Source of the DNA: an uncultured Chlorobiales bacterium
Lineage (GTDB): Bacteria > Bacteroidota > Chlorobiia > Chlorobiales > Chlorobiaceae
Assembly (NCBI GenBank): GCA_903929135.1
Contig: CAIYTH010000046.1
Location: 1-64,000, forward strand
DNA: 64,000 nucleotides
Direction of reading: 5' to 3'
Shown here one piece after another: positions 1-10,466 of this stretch; the stretch's first letter is position 1; each line of letters opens with the position of its first letter. The notes under the pieces are model-generated. The model had not been told where the DNA came from, did not search any database, and saw only the letters and a program-made list of their open reading frames with translations. The position numbers were made by a program, and so were the translations under genes.

Positions 1-44
1 GTCCCCTTCGGCTTGACCCCTGCGGGATTCACTTGTTCAGCCAT
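1..44 (-). CDS. 5' end of a gene truncated by the window edge (MAEQVNPAGVKPKG...)
   Basis: ATG (cat at 42-44) preceded on the minus strand by a good Shine-Dalgarno (AAAGGAGAG); open to the window edge. Only 14 codons visible, product not assignable. Confidence 0.5.
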   Translation of the reverse strand, partial: MAEQVNPAGVKPKG

Positions 45-414
45 TGTATTCTCTCCTTTGTTTGGACGTATTTTCAGGTTGCAGAAACCGAAAAACCGGA
101 GCCGAGCCTCTTCCGGAAAGCGCCGCAGGACTGGGAACAAGAGAGTCCGCCCATGGCCGCCGCCGAACCATTCACACCCCGCCGATCAACGACGATGATG
201 GAGACACTACCGGAAAAAACAGGTGTGCAGGTGATCTACCAACGAAATTACCATGCAACGATAGCAAATAAAATAAGAAAATTTATTTAATAGTAAAGTT
301 TTTTACCCTTGCCCACAAAGGCCTTACGGTCCTCCGGCCTATATTTATAGCCATTCGGGGAATGGATGGAACGTTTATGGAGTTATCGTTACAACACCGC
401 TACAGGAACAAAGC

Positions 415-1218
415 ATGCAGATCAATTTCACCAAAATGTCGGGAGCAGGAAACGACTTCGTCGTGATCGACAACCGTTTCGGCCAGGTCAGCCTGACAAA
501 CGACCGGATCAGGGAGATATGCACCCGCAGGACCGGCGTCGGAGCAGACGGCCTGATACTGATCGAAGCCTCGCAAACCGCCGACTTCAGGATGAACTAC
601 CATAATTCCGACGGCTTTCAGGGATCGATGTGCGGCAACGGCGGGCGATGTGCGGCATATTTCGTCTGGTCGATCGGCATCAGGCCGGCAGGAGAGCGTT
701 ACGTATTCGAGGCCGGTCCCGGCCGCTATGAAGCCGAGGTGACAGGCAATGAATCGGTCAGGCTCCACATGCTGCCGCCTGCAGGTTTCAGGGACGGACT
801 GCTTATCGATGCATGGGACTGCCATTATGTCGATACCGGCTCGCCGCACACCATCGTCTACACCGACGACGTCGACTGCATCGACGTCTACTCCGAAGGC
901 AAAACGATCCGCAACAGGAAGGACTTTTTTCCCGAAGGCACCAACGTGAACTTCCTTGAAGTCACCGACGGGAACAGCATCAGCCTCAGGACATTCGAGC
1001 GCGGTGTCGAGGATGAAACGCTTGCCTGCGGAACAGGCGCAGTGGCGTCCGCACTGATGAGCCACCGGCTCGGCAAGGTCGATTCCTCACCGGTGAAGGT
1101 GAAGGTCAGAAGCGGCGACATCCTCGAGGTCGGCTTCAGCGCCGACATGCAGGATGTGTACCTTGAAGGACCGGCCAGGATAGTCTATCAGGGAACCCTG
1201 ACCATGCAGGAAGGGTAA
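415..1218 (+). CDS. dapF: diaminopimelate epimerase
   Basis: MxINFTKMSGAGNDFVVIDNR N-terminus, MCGNGGRC and ACGTGA motifs typical of DapF. Confidence 0.95.
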   Translation: MQINFTKMSGAGNDFVVIDNRFGQVSLTNDRIREICTRRTGVGADGLILIEASQTADFRMNYHNSDGFQGSMCGNGGRCAAYFVWSIGIRPAGERYVFEAGPGRYEAEVTGNESVRLHMLPPAGFRDGLLIDAWDCHYVDTGSPHTIVYTDDVDCIDVYSEGKTIRNRKDFFPEGTNVNFLEVTDGNSISLRTFERGVEDETLACGTGAVASALMSHRLGKVDSSPVKVKVRSGDILEVGFSADMQDVYLEGPARIVYQGTLTMQEG

Positions 1219-1222
1219 GGGG

Positions 1223-2230
1223 ATGCATGCGGCGGAGTTCTGCCATGAAACCCCCGACGGAAAGATCCAGTGCGACCTTTGCTCGCACTTCTGCCGGATC
1301 ATGCCCGGCAGAAGCGGCATCTGCAAGGTCCGCAGCAACATTGGCGGAACTCTTTTTTCGCTGAACTTCGGGGCGGCGCTCTCACCGGCAGCCGAACCGA
1401 TCGAGAATATGCCGCTGTATCATTTCATGCCCGGAAGCACAACATGGTCATTCGGTGCTCCAGGCTGCAACTTCACCTGCGCCAACTGCCAGGAGTGGCA
1501 GATAAGCCGGCAAGCCCCGGATGAGCCCGGCATACCCTTCACCCCTCCGGAGGTGGTGGTGGAAAACGCCCTCAGGGCCGGATCCCGCTCGATCTCCTGC
1601 ACCTGCACGGAACCGACCGTGTTCGCCGAATATGCGCTCGAGATCATGAAACTCGCAAAAACAGCCGGGCTGAGGTGCGTCTGGGCGAGCAACGGCTACA
1701 TGTCGCCAAACCTCCTCGAAGCCGTCGGCCCGTGGCTCGACGCGGTCAACATCGACCTCAAGTCGATGGATGACGCCGTTTACCGGCGGACCTGCGGGGC
1801 CCGGGTCGAGCCGGTGCTCGGCAACCTCCGGAGAATCGCCGCGAGCGGCATCCATCTCGAAGTGACGACGCTCCTCATCCCTGGCCACTCAGACAGCCCG
1901 GGCATGCTTGAACGTCTTGCCGGATTCATCGCCTGCGATCTCGGGCACGAGGTCCCGTGGCACCTCGTACCTTTCTCTCCCGTCATCTCCCGGCACATGC
2001 GGGATACCCCCGCGACACCGCCCGCATCGCTCGAATCGGCCTGGACAATTGGCAGAAAGGCCGGATTGTGGTATATATATTGTGGGAAGGCACACAGTGA
2101 TACGGTCTGTCCCGGGTGCGGCCATACGGCCATCGAACGCAGGCCATGGTCCTTCGGACAGCCCGTCGTGCAGCTCGATGATAATGGCCGCTGTCCGTCA
2201 TGCCATGCATCGCTATCCATCAAGAAGTGA
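1223..2230 (+). CDS. amrS: AmmeMemoRadiSam system radical SAM enzyme
   Basis: CNFTCANC (CX3CX2C) radical SAM motif, N-terminal Cys-rich CDLCSHFC, immediately followed by Memo gene. Confidence 0.9.
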   Translation: MHAAEFCHETPDGKIQCDLCSHFCRIMPGRSGICKVRSNIGGTLFSLNFGAALSPAAEPIENMPLYHFMPGSTTWSFGAPGCNFTCANCQEWQISRQAPDEPGIPFTPPEVVVENALRAGSRSISCTCTEPTVFAEYALEIMKLAKTAGLRCVWASNGYMSPNLLEAVGPWLDAVNIDLKSMDDAVYRRTCGARVEPVLGNLRRIAASGIHLEVTTLLIPGHSDSPGMLERLAGFIACDLGHEVPWHLVPFSPVISRHMRDTPATPPASLESAWTIGRKAGLWYIYCGKAHSDTVCPGCGHTAIERRPWSFGQPVVQLDDNGRCPSCHASLSIKK

Positions 2231-2240
2231 CCCGTCGACC

Positions 2241-3095
2241 ATGCAGCCAAATGTCCGCCATCCATCCGTCGCAGAGGAGTTCTACCCTTCCGATCCCCGG
2301 CAGCTCGAAGAACTGCTCAACAACCTCTTCAGCAAAGCGGCCTCGCAATCAGCCGCGGACAGGGTAAAAGCGATCATCGTGCCGCACGCCGCCTACCGTT
2401 ACAGCGGGGAGATTTCGGCAAAAGCTTTCGCTTCGGTGTTCGGCCGCTCCTTCAGGACTGTCATCCTCATGGGAAATGCGCACGCATACCTGTTCGACGG
2501 GATCGCCATCGACGGCCACGATGTCTGGAGTTCTCCGCTTGGCAACGTGCAGATCGACCGGGAGATGAGCCGGCGCCTTGCCGACCTTGCTCCGGACCAT
2601 TTTCACGAACTCGACATCGCCCATCACTGCGACCATGTGCTCGAAGTCCAGCTTCCATTTCTTCAGCACTCCCTGGCGCCTGGCTTTTCGATCCTTCCGT
2701 TACTGTTCGGAGAAAACCGACCGGATGTCTACAGGGCAGCGGCTGACAGCATCATCAGGATCATGACCGGCGACGAGCTCCTCGTGGCGAGCACGGACCT
2801 TTCCCACTACCCATCCTACCGCGACGCCAGGAACATCGACAACACGACGCTGGAACATATGTCGCGCATGGACATCGAAGCCCTCGAACACCATGAGCAG
2901 GAGATCCGGCAACGGAAGATTCCCGGAGCGACTTCGGCATTCTGCAGCCCCGACGCTGTCAAAACCCTGCTTGAAATCGGGCACCGGCTCGGCTGGAAAA
3001 GCGGTGAACCGTTATACATGAACAGCGGTGATGCCGTTCATGACGACAGGATGGCCGTCGTCGGGTACGGCGCCATTTCATTCTCCGAATCCTGA
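2241..3095 (+). CDS. AmmeMemoRadiSam system protein B (Memo family)
   Basis: [18 protein letters not shown]..., [17 protein letters not shown]-like Memo signature (here [10 protein letters not shown]), HH..DH and DLSHY motifs; start chosen at 2241. Confidence 0.88.
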   Translation: MQPNVRHPSVAEEFYPSDPRQLEELLNNLFSKAASQSAADRVKAIIVPHAAYRYSGEISAKAFASVFGRSFRTVILMGNAHAYLFDGIAIDGHDVWSSPLGNVQIDREMSRRLADLAPDHFHELDIAHHCDHVLEVQLPFLQHSLAPGFSILPLLFGENRPDVYRAAADSIIRIMTGDELLVASTDLSHYPSYRDARNIDNTTLEHMSRMDIEALEHHEQEIRQRKIPGATSAFCSPDAVKTLLEIGHRLGWKSGEPLYMNSGDAVHDDRMAVVGYGAISFSES

Positions 3096-3126
3096 CAGTT
3101 TTCCAACCTTCTCCCCAACACGAGCC

Positions 3127-4458
3127 ATGCCGGAGAGCACGAACCCGGAACGTCGACCGGCTGCAAGAGCAACCGAACCGTTCCCCCTTGGCGCCTGCGC
3201 CCTGGAATCCGAAGAGGGTATCAATACGTTCACGACCGCGAGGCGGCAGCTTGATGAAGCTGCCGCTGTCATCGACCTCGCACCCGACGTGCTCGAACTT
3301 CTTCGCTGGCCGATGCGCGAACTCCACGTCACCATGCCGGTTCGCATGGACGACGGCAGCACCCGCGCCTTCCACGGGTTCAGGGTACAGTACAACGATG
3401 CCAGGGGACCGAACAAAGGAGGCATCAGATTCCACCCGGAGGAGACGATCGACACGGTCAGGGCCCTGGCAGCCTGGATGACCTGGAAAACCGCAGTGAT
3501 GGATATCCCCCTCGGCGGCGCCAAGGGCGGCGTCGTCTGCAACCCGAAAAACATGTCGCCCGGTGAACTCGAACGCCTCTCCCGAGGCTATATACGCCAG
3601 GTCGGCCGTGTGCTGGGGCTCGAAAAGGACGTCCCTGCCCCGGATGTCTACACCACGCCCCAGATCATGGCCTGGATGGCGGACGAATACTCTTTCATGC
3701 AGGGATACAACGACTTCGGGGTCACGACCGGCAAACCTCTCGCCATCGGCGGTTCCCTCGGCCGCGGGGACGCTACGGCGAGGGGTGGCGTCATCTGCAT
3801 CCGCGAAGCCGCCCGTGAACTCGGAATATCCCTGGAGGGTGCGACCGCGGCCATCATCGGCTATGGCAATGCAGGATCTTACGCCCACAAACTGTTGGTC
3901 GAGCTGCTCGGCATGAAGGTCGTGGCCGTCTCCGACTCGAAAGGGGCCATATTCAACCGGGATGGGCTCGACCATGCAGCCGTCATCGACCACAAGCGCC
4001 GGACAGGAACGGTAGCCGGCTTCCCTGGCGCCGAACCGATCGCGGGCGACAAGCTTCCTGGCCTCGAGGTGACGACGCTCGTGCCGGCAGCCCTCGAGGG
4101 GGAGATCTCATGCAGGAACGCCATGACAGTCAAGGCGCGCATCGTCGCCGAGCTTGCCAACGGACCGACAACACCGGACGCCGACCTCGTCCTGCGCGAA
4201 CGCGGCGTCTACGTCATCCCCGACCTGCTCTGCAATGCCGGCGGTGTGACCGTCTCCTATTTCGAAATGGTGCAGAACACCAGCGGATGGTACTGGGAAG
4301 AGGCAGAGGTGCACCTGCAGCTTGAGAAGAAAATGACCGCCGCCTTCAGGACGGTACATGAAACAGCCGGAAGTTACGGGGTGGGCAACCGGGTTGCGGC
4401 AATGATCGTGGCCATCCGCCGGATCGAGGAGGCCATGAGGCTCCGTGGGTGGGTGTAA
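3127..4458 (+). CDS. gdhA: Glu/Leu/Phe/Val dehydrogenase (glutamate dehydrogenase)
   Basis: [33 protein letters not shown](P)-binding domain, LANGPTTP. Confidence 0.93.
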   Translation: MPESTNPERRPAARATEPFPLGACALESEEGINTFTTARRQLDEAAAVIDLAPDVLELLRWPMRELHVTMPVRMDDGSTRAFHGFRVQYNDARGPNKGGIRFHPEETIDTVRALAAWMTWKTAVMDIPLGGAKGGVVCNPKNMSPGELERLSRGYIRQVGRVLGLEKDVPAPDVYTTPQIMAWMADEYSFMQGYNDFGVTTGKPLAIGGSLGRGDATARGGVICIREAARELGISLEGATAAIIGYGNAGSYAHKLLVELLGMKVVAVSDSKGAIFNRDGLDHAAVIDHKRRTGTVAGFPGAEPIAGDKLPGLEVTTLVPAALEGEISCRNAMTVKARIVAELANGPTTPDADLVLRERGVYVIPDLLCNAGGVTVSYFEMVQNTSGWYWEEAEVHLQLEKKMTAAFRTVHETAGSYGVGNRVAAMIVAIRRIEEAMRLRGWV

Positions 4459-4474
4459 GAGGAAGCGCGTGAAA

Positions 4475-4867
4475 TCAGCAGCGGCCACGGATCCTTGCAG
4501 CCAGCAGCGGGGCCAGCAGCATGAACAGAAGGCCGAGACCCATCAGCCCGCCCTGTGAGAGGTCGTAATCGGCAATCATCCGTTCACGGGAGTAACCGAC
4601 AAGCATACCGAGCCCGAATTCGAAAAGTGTCGTAAGCACCACCCAGAGCGCACCCGTCAGGAGAAGGCCGGAACGTGAAAAAAAACCGGAACGGCCGGCT
4701 AAAAGCCATGCGCCGGTAAAAATGATCACGCAACCTGCAGCCACGCCTGCCTGGTGGGCCCTCAGCGCACCGACCGCAGGCAGGAGGAACAGCCTGCGCA
4801 GCGTACCTGTGACAGATTCGGCGGTAATGATCATCAGCCAGTATGCGAGCGCTCTATTCAGGTTCAT
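4475..4867 (-). CDS. small integral membrane protein
   Basis: 130 aa, four hydrophobic segments. Confidence 0.6.
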   Translation of the reverse strand: MNLNRALAYWLMIITAESVTGTLRRLFLLPAVGALRAHQAGVAAGCVIIFTGAWLLAGRSGFFSRSGLLLTGALWVVLTTLFEFGLGMLVGYSRERMIADYDLSQGGLMGLGLLFMLLAPLLAARIRGRC

Positions 4868-5018
4868 AAAGACAATTGATTGGTCCGGAGCAGCATGTTA
4901 TCTTCTCTTTCAGGAAAGCAACCGGTGAACTTTTTGCCCCGGCAAGGCTTTTAGAAAAGGTGTGTTCTTCTCTTATCCAAAGCAACATCAACAACTTTAC
5001 CATCAGGGAGTTACAATT

Positions 5019-5177
5019 ATGCAGAAATGGGTCTGTGTGCCTTGCGGCTACGTTTATGATCCGGAAGTCGGCGATCTGGACAGCGGTATCGAACCAGGAA
5101 CAGCCTTCGAAGACCTTCCGGAAGACTGGGTCTGCCCTGTTTGCGGAGTCGACAAATCGTTGTTCGAACCCGCCTGA
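5019..5177 (+). CDS. rub: rubredoxin
   Basis: 52 aa [19 protein letters not shown]...[14 protein letters not shown]; two CxxC(G) knuckles. Confidence 0.97.
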   Translation: MQKWVCVPCGYVYDPEVGDLDSGIEPGTAFEDLPEDWVCPVCGVDKSLFEPA

Positions 5178-5266
5178 TCTCATCATCCTCATCCCGCCGG
5201 CAGCCATCCTTCCGGAGCTGCCGGATCGGGTCTGCGGCCATGGGCCAGCAAGCTCTTCCGCTTACC

Positions 5267-6148
5267 TCACTTCACGGCAGACGCATCCTCGTCGGACAGA
5301 GTCTTTGCGTCATTTTTGCCTCCGCTCCCTGAGGCAGAGTCTGCACTCTCTGTTTCCACGGCCTTGTCGATCAGATACTGCGGGATTCCGACCGTAATCG
5401 AGTCAGGCGACGTGCCCGATGACGAGGTTGAAGTCGTCATCACCTCCTGGAAGTCAGGCACCACGATCCCCCGCTTCAGCATGATGGCATAAATGCGCTT
5501 CGACCGATTCCTGACGAACGACGAGGAGCCGTTCGGCTGAAACCTGATGGGGTTCGGGAGTGCCGCAGCGAGCTTCGACGCCTGCGAAGCAGTGAGGCTG
5601 GCCGCGCCGGAACCATAGTAGTGCCTGGCGGCCTCCTCGATGCCGAAAATGCCGTCGCCCCATTCGGCGATGTTCACATAGAGCTCGAGGATCCTGCGCT
5701 TGGAAAGCGCGCGCTCGATGCGCCAGGTGAGGATCGCCTCCTGGATCTTCCTGATCGGGTTCTTCGAAGGGGAGAGGTAGAGATTCTTGACCAGCTGCTG
5801 GGTGATCGTGCTCGCTCCGAACTTGAACTGCCGCTCTTTCATGTTCCGCTCAACTGCCTTCTCGATGGCCACGTAGTCGAAGCCGTCATGTTTCCAGAAC
5901 TTGTCGTCCTCGGAGATCAGTACCGCCTTGATGAGCGCCGGCGAAACCTTTTTCAGCGGAACCCATCGCTGCCGGATCGTCTTGTCCACCCCGTCCCGCT
6001 TCCACTCCGCCTCCCGGTACTCCATGAAAGCCGTTTTCCCGGGGTTGCTGTCGACAAGCTTCGAGACGTCAGGATAAACGGCATACCGTGCGATGTCGAC
6101 GAAAAGCAGGAGCGCTATGAGCAGAATGGCGTTTCTGAGGAATTTCAT
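5267..6148 (-). CDS. mtgA: monofunctional biosynthetic peptidoglycan transglycosylase
   Basis: GT51 motifs EDDKFWKHDGFD, GASTITQQLVKNLYLSPSK. Confidence 0.93.
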   Translation of the reverse strand: MKFLRNAILLIALLLFVDIARYAVYPDVSKLVDSNPGKTAFMEYREAEWKRDGVDKTIRQRWVPLKKVSPALIKAVLISEDDKFWKHDGFDYVAIEKAVERNMKERQFKFGASTITQQLVKNLYLSPSKNPIRKIQEAILTWRIERALSKRRILELYVNIAEWGDGIFGIEEAARHYYGSGAASLTASQASKLAAALPNPIRFQPNGSSSFVRNRSKRIYAIMLKRGIVVPDFQEVMTTSTSSSGTSPDSITVGIPQYLIDKAVETESADSASGSGGKNDAKTLSDEDASAVK

Positions 6149-6369
6149 AAAGGGGGCTGTCCGGTTCTGAAAGCGTTTTGTTTTCAAATTATAGTGTTTT
6201 AGCGATCTCGATGAAAGTGAATTGTGCCTGAACCCTGCCTGTCAGGACGAGAGTGCCTGAAAATAATATTTTACATATGCCCATAAAGAGCCGTTTTTTT
6301 TATAGCTTTCCTGATGGAGCGTACGGGCCGGGCCAACCGGCGATCGATGAACCAAACCAGCAAACAACC

Positions 6370-6816
6370 ATGAAACATCTGCGCAGCAAGAATGCCATCG
6401 GAACGGCCATTGGAATCTCGGCCCTCGTAACCGTGCTTTCAGCATCCCCGGTGGCGGCAGCACCGGACGGTAAGGAGGTTTTCGACAGAAATTGCAGTGT
6501 CTGCCACTCGATCATGCCTCCGCCCAAATCGGCACCGCCGATCGTACCCATCGCATCGCGATACCGCCAGCAGTTCGCCTCGAAAGAGAAAGGCATCGCC
6601 CGCATGGTTTCGTTCCTGAAGTCGCCATCGAAGGAGAAGGTGCTCGCAGATCCCCAGGCGGTGACCCGTTTCGGCCTCATGCCGCCCTTGCAGCTGAGTA
6701 ATGCGGAACTGACCGCCGTCGCAGGATGGGTCTGGGATCAGGGAACTGCAGGAGGAATGGGAAGGGGAGCCGGCGCAGGCCGGGGTCAGGGAAACGGCGG
6801 ATGCATTCAGAAGTAG
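6370..6816 (+). CDS. monoheme c-type cytochrome with signal peptide and Gly/Arg-rich tail
   Basis: signal peptide, CSVCH heme motif, GLMPPLQLSNAEL Met-ligand region. Confidence 0.8.
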   Translation: MKHLRSKNAIGTAIGISALVTVLSASPVAAAPDGKEVFDRNCSVCHSIMPPPKSAPPIVPIASRYRQQFASKEKGIARMVSFLKSPSKEKVLADPQAVTRFGLMPPLQLSNAELTAVAGWVWDQGTAGGMGRGAGAGRGQGNGGCIQK

Positions 6817-6921
6817 AGAAGTAGATGCGGACGGGATTCGGCCGGGCAGAAAACAGCAACAGCAGGGAGAGCCCTGCTGTTGCTGTATACCATAACTACT
6901 GCCTGCCTGTTCGGCGGGGCG

Positions 6922-6994
6922 TACCCTTGGGCAGACTCGAACTGCCGACCAACAGTTTAGGAAACTGCTGCTCTATCCTCTGAGCTACAAGGGT
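6922..6994 (-). tRNA. tRNA-Arg (anticodon CCT)
   Basis: Cloverleaf on minus strand: ACCCTTG acceptor / CAAGGGT, GCTC D-arm, GCAGT-TTCCTAA-ACTGT anticodon arm, GGCAG-TTCGAGT-CTGCC T-arm. Confidence 0.93.
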
Positions 6995-7061
6995 ATGTCG
7001 TTCCGGCGGTAAATGTACGAACAAGACCGCAAAGAAACAAATTCCTGATGAAGAGGAGAAA

Positions 7062-7155
7062 ATGGACGGCATGGACGAAGAGTCGTGCAGCAAGCTCTCC
7101 CGCTGTTGTCCATCCCGTCCATTAAGTCCATTCTTTCTTTGTCCATCCCGTCCAT
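7062..7155. repeat. facing nonamer arrays: (ATGGACNNN) at 7062,7071 and (GTCCATNNN) at 7108,7117,7126,7141,7150
   Basis: direct reading of sequence; 9-nt periodicity except one 15-nt step. Confidence 0.9.
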
Positions 7156-7174
7156 TTTCCCCTCCTCTTCTTCA

Positions 7175-9061
7175 TCACTTCCGTCCGAACATCCGGTCGA
7201 GCTCATCGAGCGAAAGCCGGATGATGACCGGACGGCCATGGGGGCACACGTACGGCATGCGCGTCGCGAAGAGTCGGTCGATCAGCATCCTCATCTCTTC
7301 GAGGCTCAGCTTCTGGCCGGTCATGATGGCGTTACGGCATGAATAGGATTTGGCAAGGTTGTCCCTCTTTTCGAGCTTCAGCTTCGAAGCGTTCTCCTGA
7401 TACTCGGCAATCATCTCCTGCAGGATGGTGGCCTCGGTGCCGTCGCGCACATCCGGAGGCACGCCTTCGATCATCACGCTCATGCCTCCAAATGCCCTGA
7501 TGCCGAAACCGAGCCGGTAGATCTCGTCCCTGATCTCTTCGTACACTTCATACTGCCAGGGCTTGAGATCGATCTTCTGGGGAAAAAGCAGCTGCTGGGA
7601 GTTCGGCACCGCATCGTTCATCACGTCGATTGCACGCTCGTAAAGTACCCGCTCATGCGCGACATGCTGGTCGATGATCATGAGCCCGGTCTTGATCTGG
7701 CAGACGATGTACTTGTTGTGCAGCTGCCATATCTTCGGATCCTTGTCGCCAAGTACCAGAGGGGCATCCTCGCTGATCGGCAGAATCCCGTCCGGCTTTT
7801 CCGTGTCGGCCGTCTCGTGGACCATGTGGCGCTCCCCACGATCCGACGGTTCGAAGGGTGCCGACCCCTGCTGTCGTCCAGGAAAATCAGGGCTTCCGAA
7901 AGAGGGGAACTGGAATGCCGATTCGCGGTAGTTCCGGTAAAGGTCGCTGGTCGTCGCCGCAGACCCGGAGGGAGGAGCATAGCCGAGCTTCCGGTCGACC
8001 CCGTGACCTCCGGACTCCCCGGCCGGTGTAAAAAGTGTCCCGGAGGAGTGCGTAGAGGAGGCTTCCGGTGAGAAGTCGTTGAGCTGGATGGCCCGTTTGA
8101 TGACCGGATAGACCATGTTCCGGACACTCCTTTCGTCCTCGAAACGCACTTCGAGCTTCGCAGGATGCACGTTCACGTCGACCTTCGAGGGGTCGATGCC
8201 GAGGAACAGCAGGGCGAACGCAGATTGCCGTTCGACGAGAAGCTCCCCGTATGCCTGCTGGACAGCCTGTGAAAGCATGCGGTTCTGCACGATCCGCCGG
8301 TTGATATAGAAATACTGGTCGTACTTCTGACGCACCATCATGCCTGGTCGTCCGAGATAGCCGCCGAGGGAGAGATAGTCGTTGTCTTCGGTCACCTCGA
8401 TGAGGCTGTCGCCGAAACCTTCGCCGTAAAACAGGTTCAGGCGCTCGCGTACATCAGGTGTCCTGAAGTGGAACAGCTCCTCGTCGTCGCTGAGCATGCG
8501 CCACTCGATCTCGGGGTATGCCAGCACGAGGGACTTGACCGTTTCGTGGATGTGCCGGAACTCGGTGGCGTTCGTCTTGAGGAACTTGCGCCGGGCGGGA
8601 ACGTTGAAAAAAAGGTTCCGGACAGAGATCATGGTACCCGCCTCGCACTGCACCGGCTGGACCCCTTCGATCACACCGCCGTCGCTCTTCAGCAGCGAAC
8701 CAAGCCGATCGGCCTCACGGCGCGTCTTCAACTCGAAATGGGAAACCGACGATATGCTGGCAAGGGCCTCGCCCCTGAAGCCGAGCGTGCTGAGGGCCTC
8801 AAGGTCTTCAACCCCCGAGATCTTGCTGGTGGCGAAGCGCTCGACGCTGAGCAGCGCGTCGTCGACGCCCATGCCGGAGCCGTTGTCGATGATCTGGATC
8901 AACTGGCGGCCGGCGTCCCTGATCGATACGGTGATGCGGGTGGCTCCCGAATCGATCGAGTTTTCGAGCAGCTCCTTGACCACCGAAGCGGGTCGCTGGA
9001 CCACCTCGCCGGCCGATATTTTATTGGCTACGACATCGGGAAGTTTTACAATGGGGGCCAT
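7175..9061 (-). CDS. mutL: DNA mismatch repair protein MutL
   Basis: IAAGEVV-like KISAGEVVQRPASVVKELLENSIDSG, GFRGEALASI, C-terminal QHVAHERVLYE and HGRP. Confidence 0.97.
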   Translation of the reverse strand: MAPIVKLPDVVANKISAGEVVQRPASVVKELLENSIDSGATRITVSIRDAGRQLIQIIDNGSGMGVDDALLSVERFATSKISGVEDLEALSTLGFRGEALASISSVSHFELKTRREADRLGSLLKSDGGVIEGVQPVQCEAGTMISVRNLFFNVPARRKFLKTNATEFRHIHETVKSLVLAYPEIEWRMLSDDEELFHFRTPDVRERLNLFYGEGFGDSLIEVTEDNDYLSLGGYLGRPGMMVRQKYDQYFYINRRIVQNRMLSQAVQQAYGELLVERQSAFALLFLGIDPSKVDVNVHPAKLEVRFEDERSVRNMVYPVIKRAIQLNDFSPEASSTHSSGTLFTPAGESGGHGVDRKLGYAPPSGSAATTSDLYRNYRESAFQFPSFGSPDFPGRQQGSAPFEPSDRGERHMVHETADTEKPDGILPISEDAPLVLGDKDPKIWQLHNKYIVCQIKTGLMIIDQHVAHERVLYERAIDVMNDAVPNSQQLLFPQKIDLKPWQYEVYEEIRDEIYRLGFGIRAFGGMSVMIEGVPPDVRDGTEATILQEMIAEYQENASKLKLEKRDNLAKSYSCRNAIMTGQKLSLEEMRMLIDRLFATRMPYVCPHGRPVIIRLSLDELDRMFGRK

Positions 9062-9195
9062 AAAGCACACCTACGGATTTCATTTCATACGACAGCGCAA
9101 TACCTAATATCGAAAAAAAACCGGTCCTGATGGCGCCTCATTTCGGGCACCTTTGTCCATCGTCGCAAGCGGCCCGGCATGAGGTGGATGCCACC

Positions 9196-10455
9196 TTAAC
9201 GGAGAAGTTCGAGCAGGGCCCGAAGCGCCGCTTCGCTGAAACGGATCTTGTTCTGCCTTCGGTCGCCATGCATGGAGAGGGTCGATGCCTCGACCTTGAT
9301 CGAGCCGTCTGCAGACCTTGAGGCAACGGCCAGGCAAAGCATGCCGACCGGTTTTTCGGCACTGCCCCCTCCCGGCCCGGCAATGCCGGTGGTGGCAACG
9401 GCCAGGTCGGCTCCGCTCCGCTCCAGGCAGCCCCGGGCCATCTCCAGGGCAACAGGCTCGCTGACCGCGCCGAAACTCTCAAGGGTTTCAGGCGAAACGC
9501 CGAGAAGCGACTCCTTGGCACGGTTGCTGTAAGTGACCATGCCCTGCAGGAAGCACCCCGACGAACCCGGCACGTCAGTCAGGCGGCTGGAGAGGAGCCC
9601 GCCTGTGCAGGACTCGGCCACGGCCACGGTGAGCCTCCGTTCGAGCAGGCGCCTGACCACGACCTCTTCGAGAGATGCGTCGGAAACGGCATAGATGAAC
9701 CTGCCCGCTTTCGAGACGATGGCATCGACCACACGGCGGTTTTCCTCGTCGACCGCCTCCTTCTCGCTTCCCATGGTGCTCACCATGAGGCTGACCCCTG
9801 CCGCATGAGGCAGATAGGAGAGTGTCGTGGCAGACGGCAGGCCGTCCTCGACGTCGACGATCATCCCGGCGAGCTGGCTCTCCCCGATGCCCATGGTCAT
9901 GATCGGGGTATGCAGGATGAACCTTCCCGATTTCGGAGCGAAGAAGGGGATGACCGACAGGTTCATCATGGCTTCCATCTCCACCGGAACGCCGGGCATG
10001 AGCACGAGGTGGCTGTTGCCGTATCGGACCCCGCAGTCGATGATCATGCCGGGAGCCGTTCCTTTGGTATTCGGAACCGGTAGCGACCCTTCGATCACCA
10101 TGGCCTGGTCACGCATCTCCCCGCTCACTTCACGACCGCGACGCCTGAAGATCTCGACGATGCGTTCGTATGCGTCAGGAAAAAAGAGGAGCTCCCTTCC
10201 GAGCAGCTCCTGGACGACCTTTCGGGTGCGGTCGTCCCGCGTCGGACCGAGCCCGCCGGTCACCAGGACGAGATCGGCCGATGCGAGGGAGGAGACGATG
10301 CTCCTGCTGATCGCTTCCGGATCGTCCGAACAGGTGACGATCCGTTCTACCGGTATGCCGATGGCGCCGAGCGCCCTTGCGATGAACGGTGCGTTGGTAT
10401 TGATCCGGTGCCCCTTGAGCAGTTCGTCTCCGATGGAGATAATGTCGGCTTTCAT
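9196..10455 (-). CDS. cinA: CinA family protein (competence/damage-inducible; nicotinamide-nucleotide amidohydrolase)
   Basis: [27 protein letters not shown]-terminal [29 protein letters not shown]. Confidence 0.93.
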   Translation of the reverse strand: MKADIISIGDELLKGHRINTNAPFIARALGAIGIPVERIVTCSDDPEAISRSIVSSLASADLVLVTGGLGPTRDDRTRKVVQELLGRELLFFPDAYERIVEIFRRRGREVSGEMRDQAMVIEGSLPVPNTKGTAPGMIIDCGVRYGNSHLVLMPGVPVEMEAMMNLSVIPFFAPKSGRFILHTPIMTMGIGESQLAGMIVDVEDGLPSATTLSYLPHAAGVSLMVSTMGSEKEAVDEENRRVVDAIVSKAGRFIYAVSDASLEEVVVRRLLERRLTVAVAESCTGGLLSSRLTDVPGSSGCFLQGMVTYSNRAKESLLGVSPETLESFGAVSEPVALEMARGCLERSGADLAVATTGIAGPGGGSAEKPVGMLCLAVASRSADGSIKVEASTLSMHGDRRQNKIRFSEAALRALLELLR

Positions 10456-10466
10456 CTTCGCATGGT

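Noticed and set aside
2959-3993. 344-aa minus-strand ORF opposite glutamate dehydrogenase
   Set aside because: Shadow ORF; composition typical of reverse-complement coding DNA.
6985-7239. ORF encoding MDGMDKERMDLMDGMDNSG, a possible Met-Asp repeat peptide
   Set aside because: The repeat comes from the intergenic nonamer array; the ORF overlaps the mutL 3' end out of frame and other arrays lie in no shared ORF.
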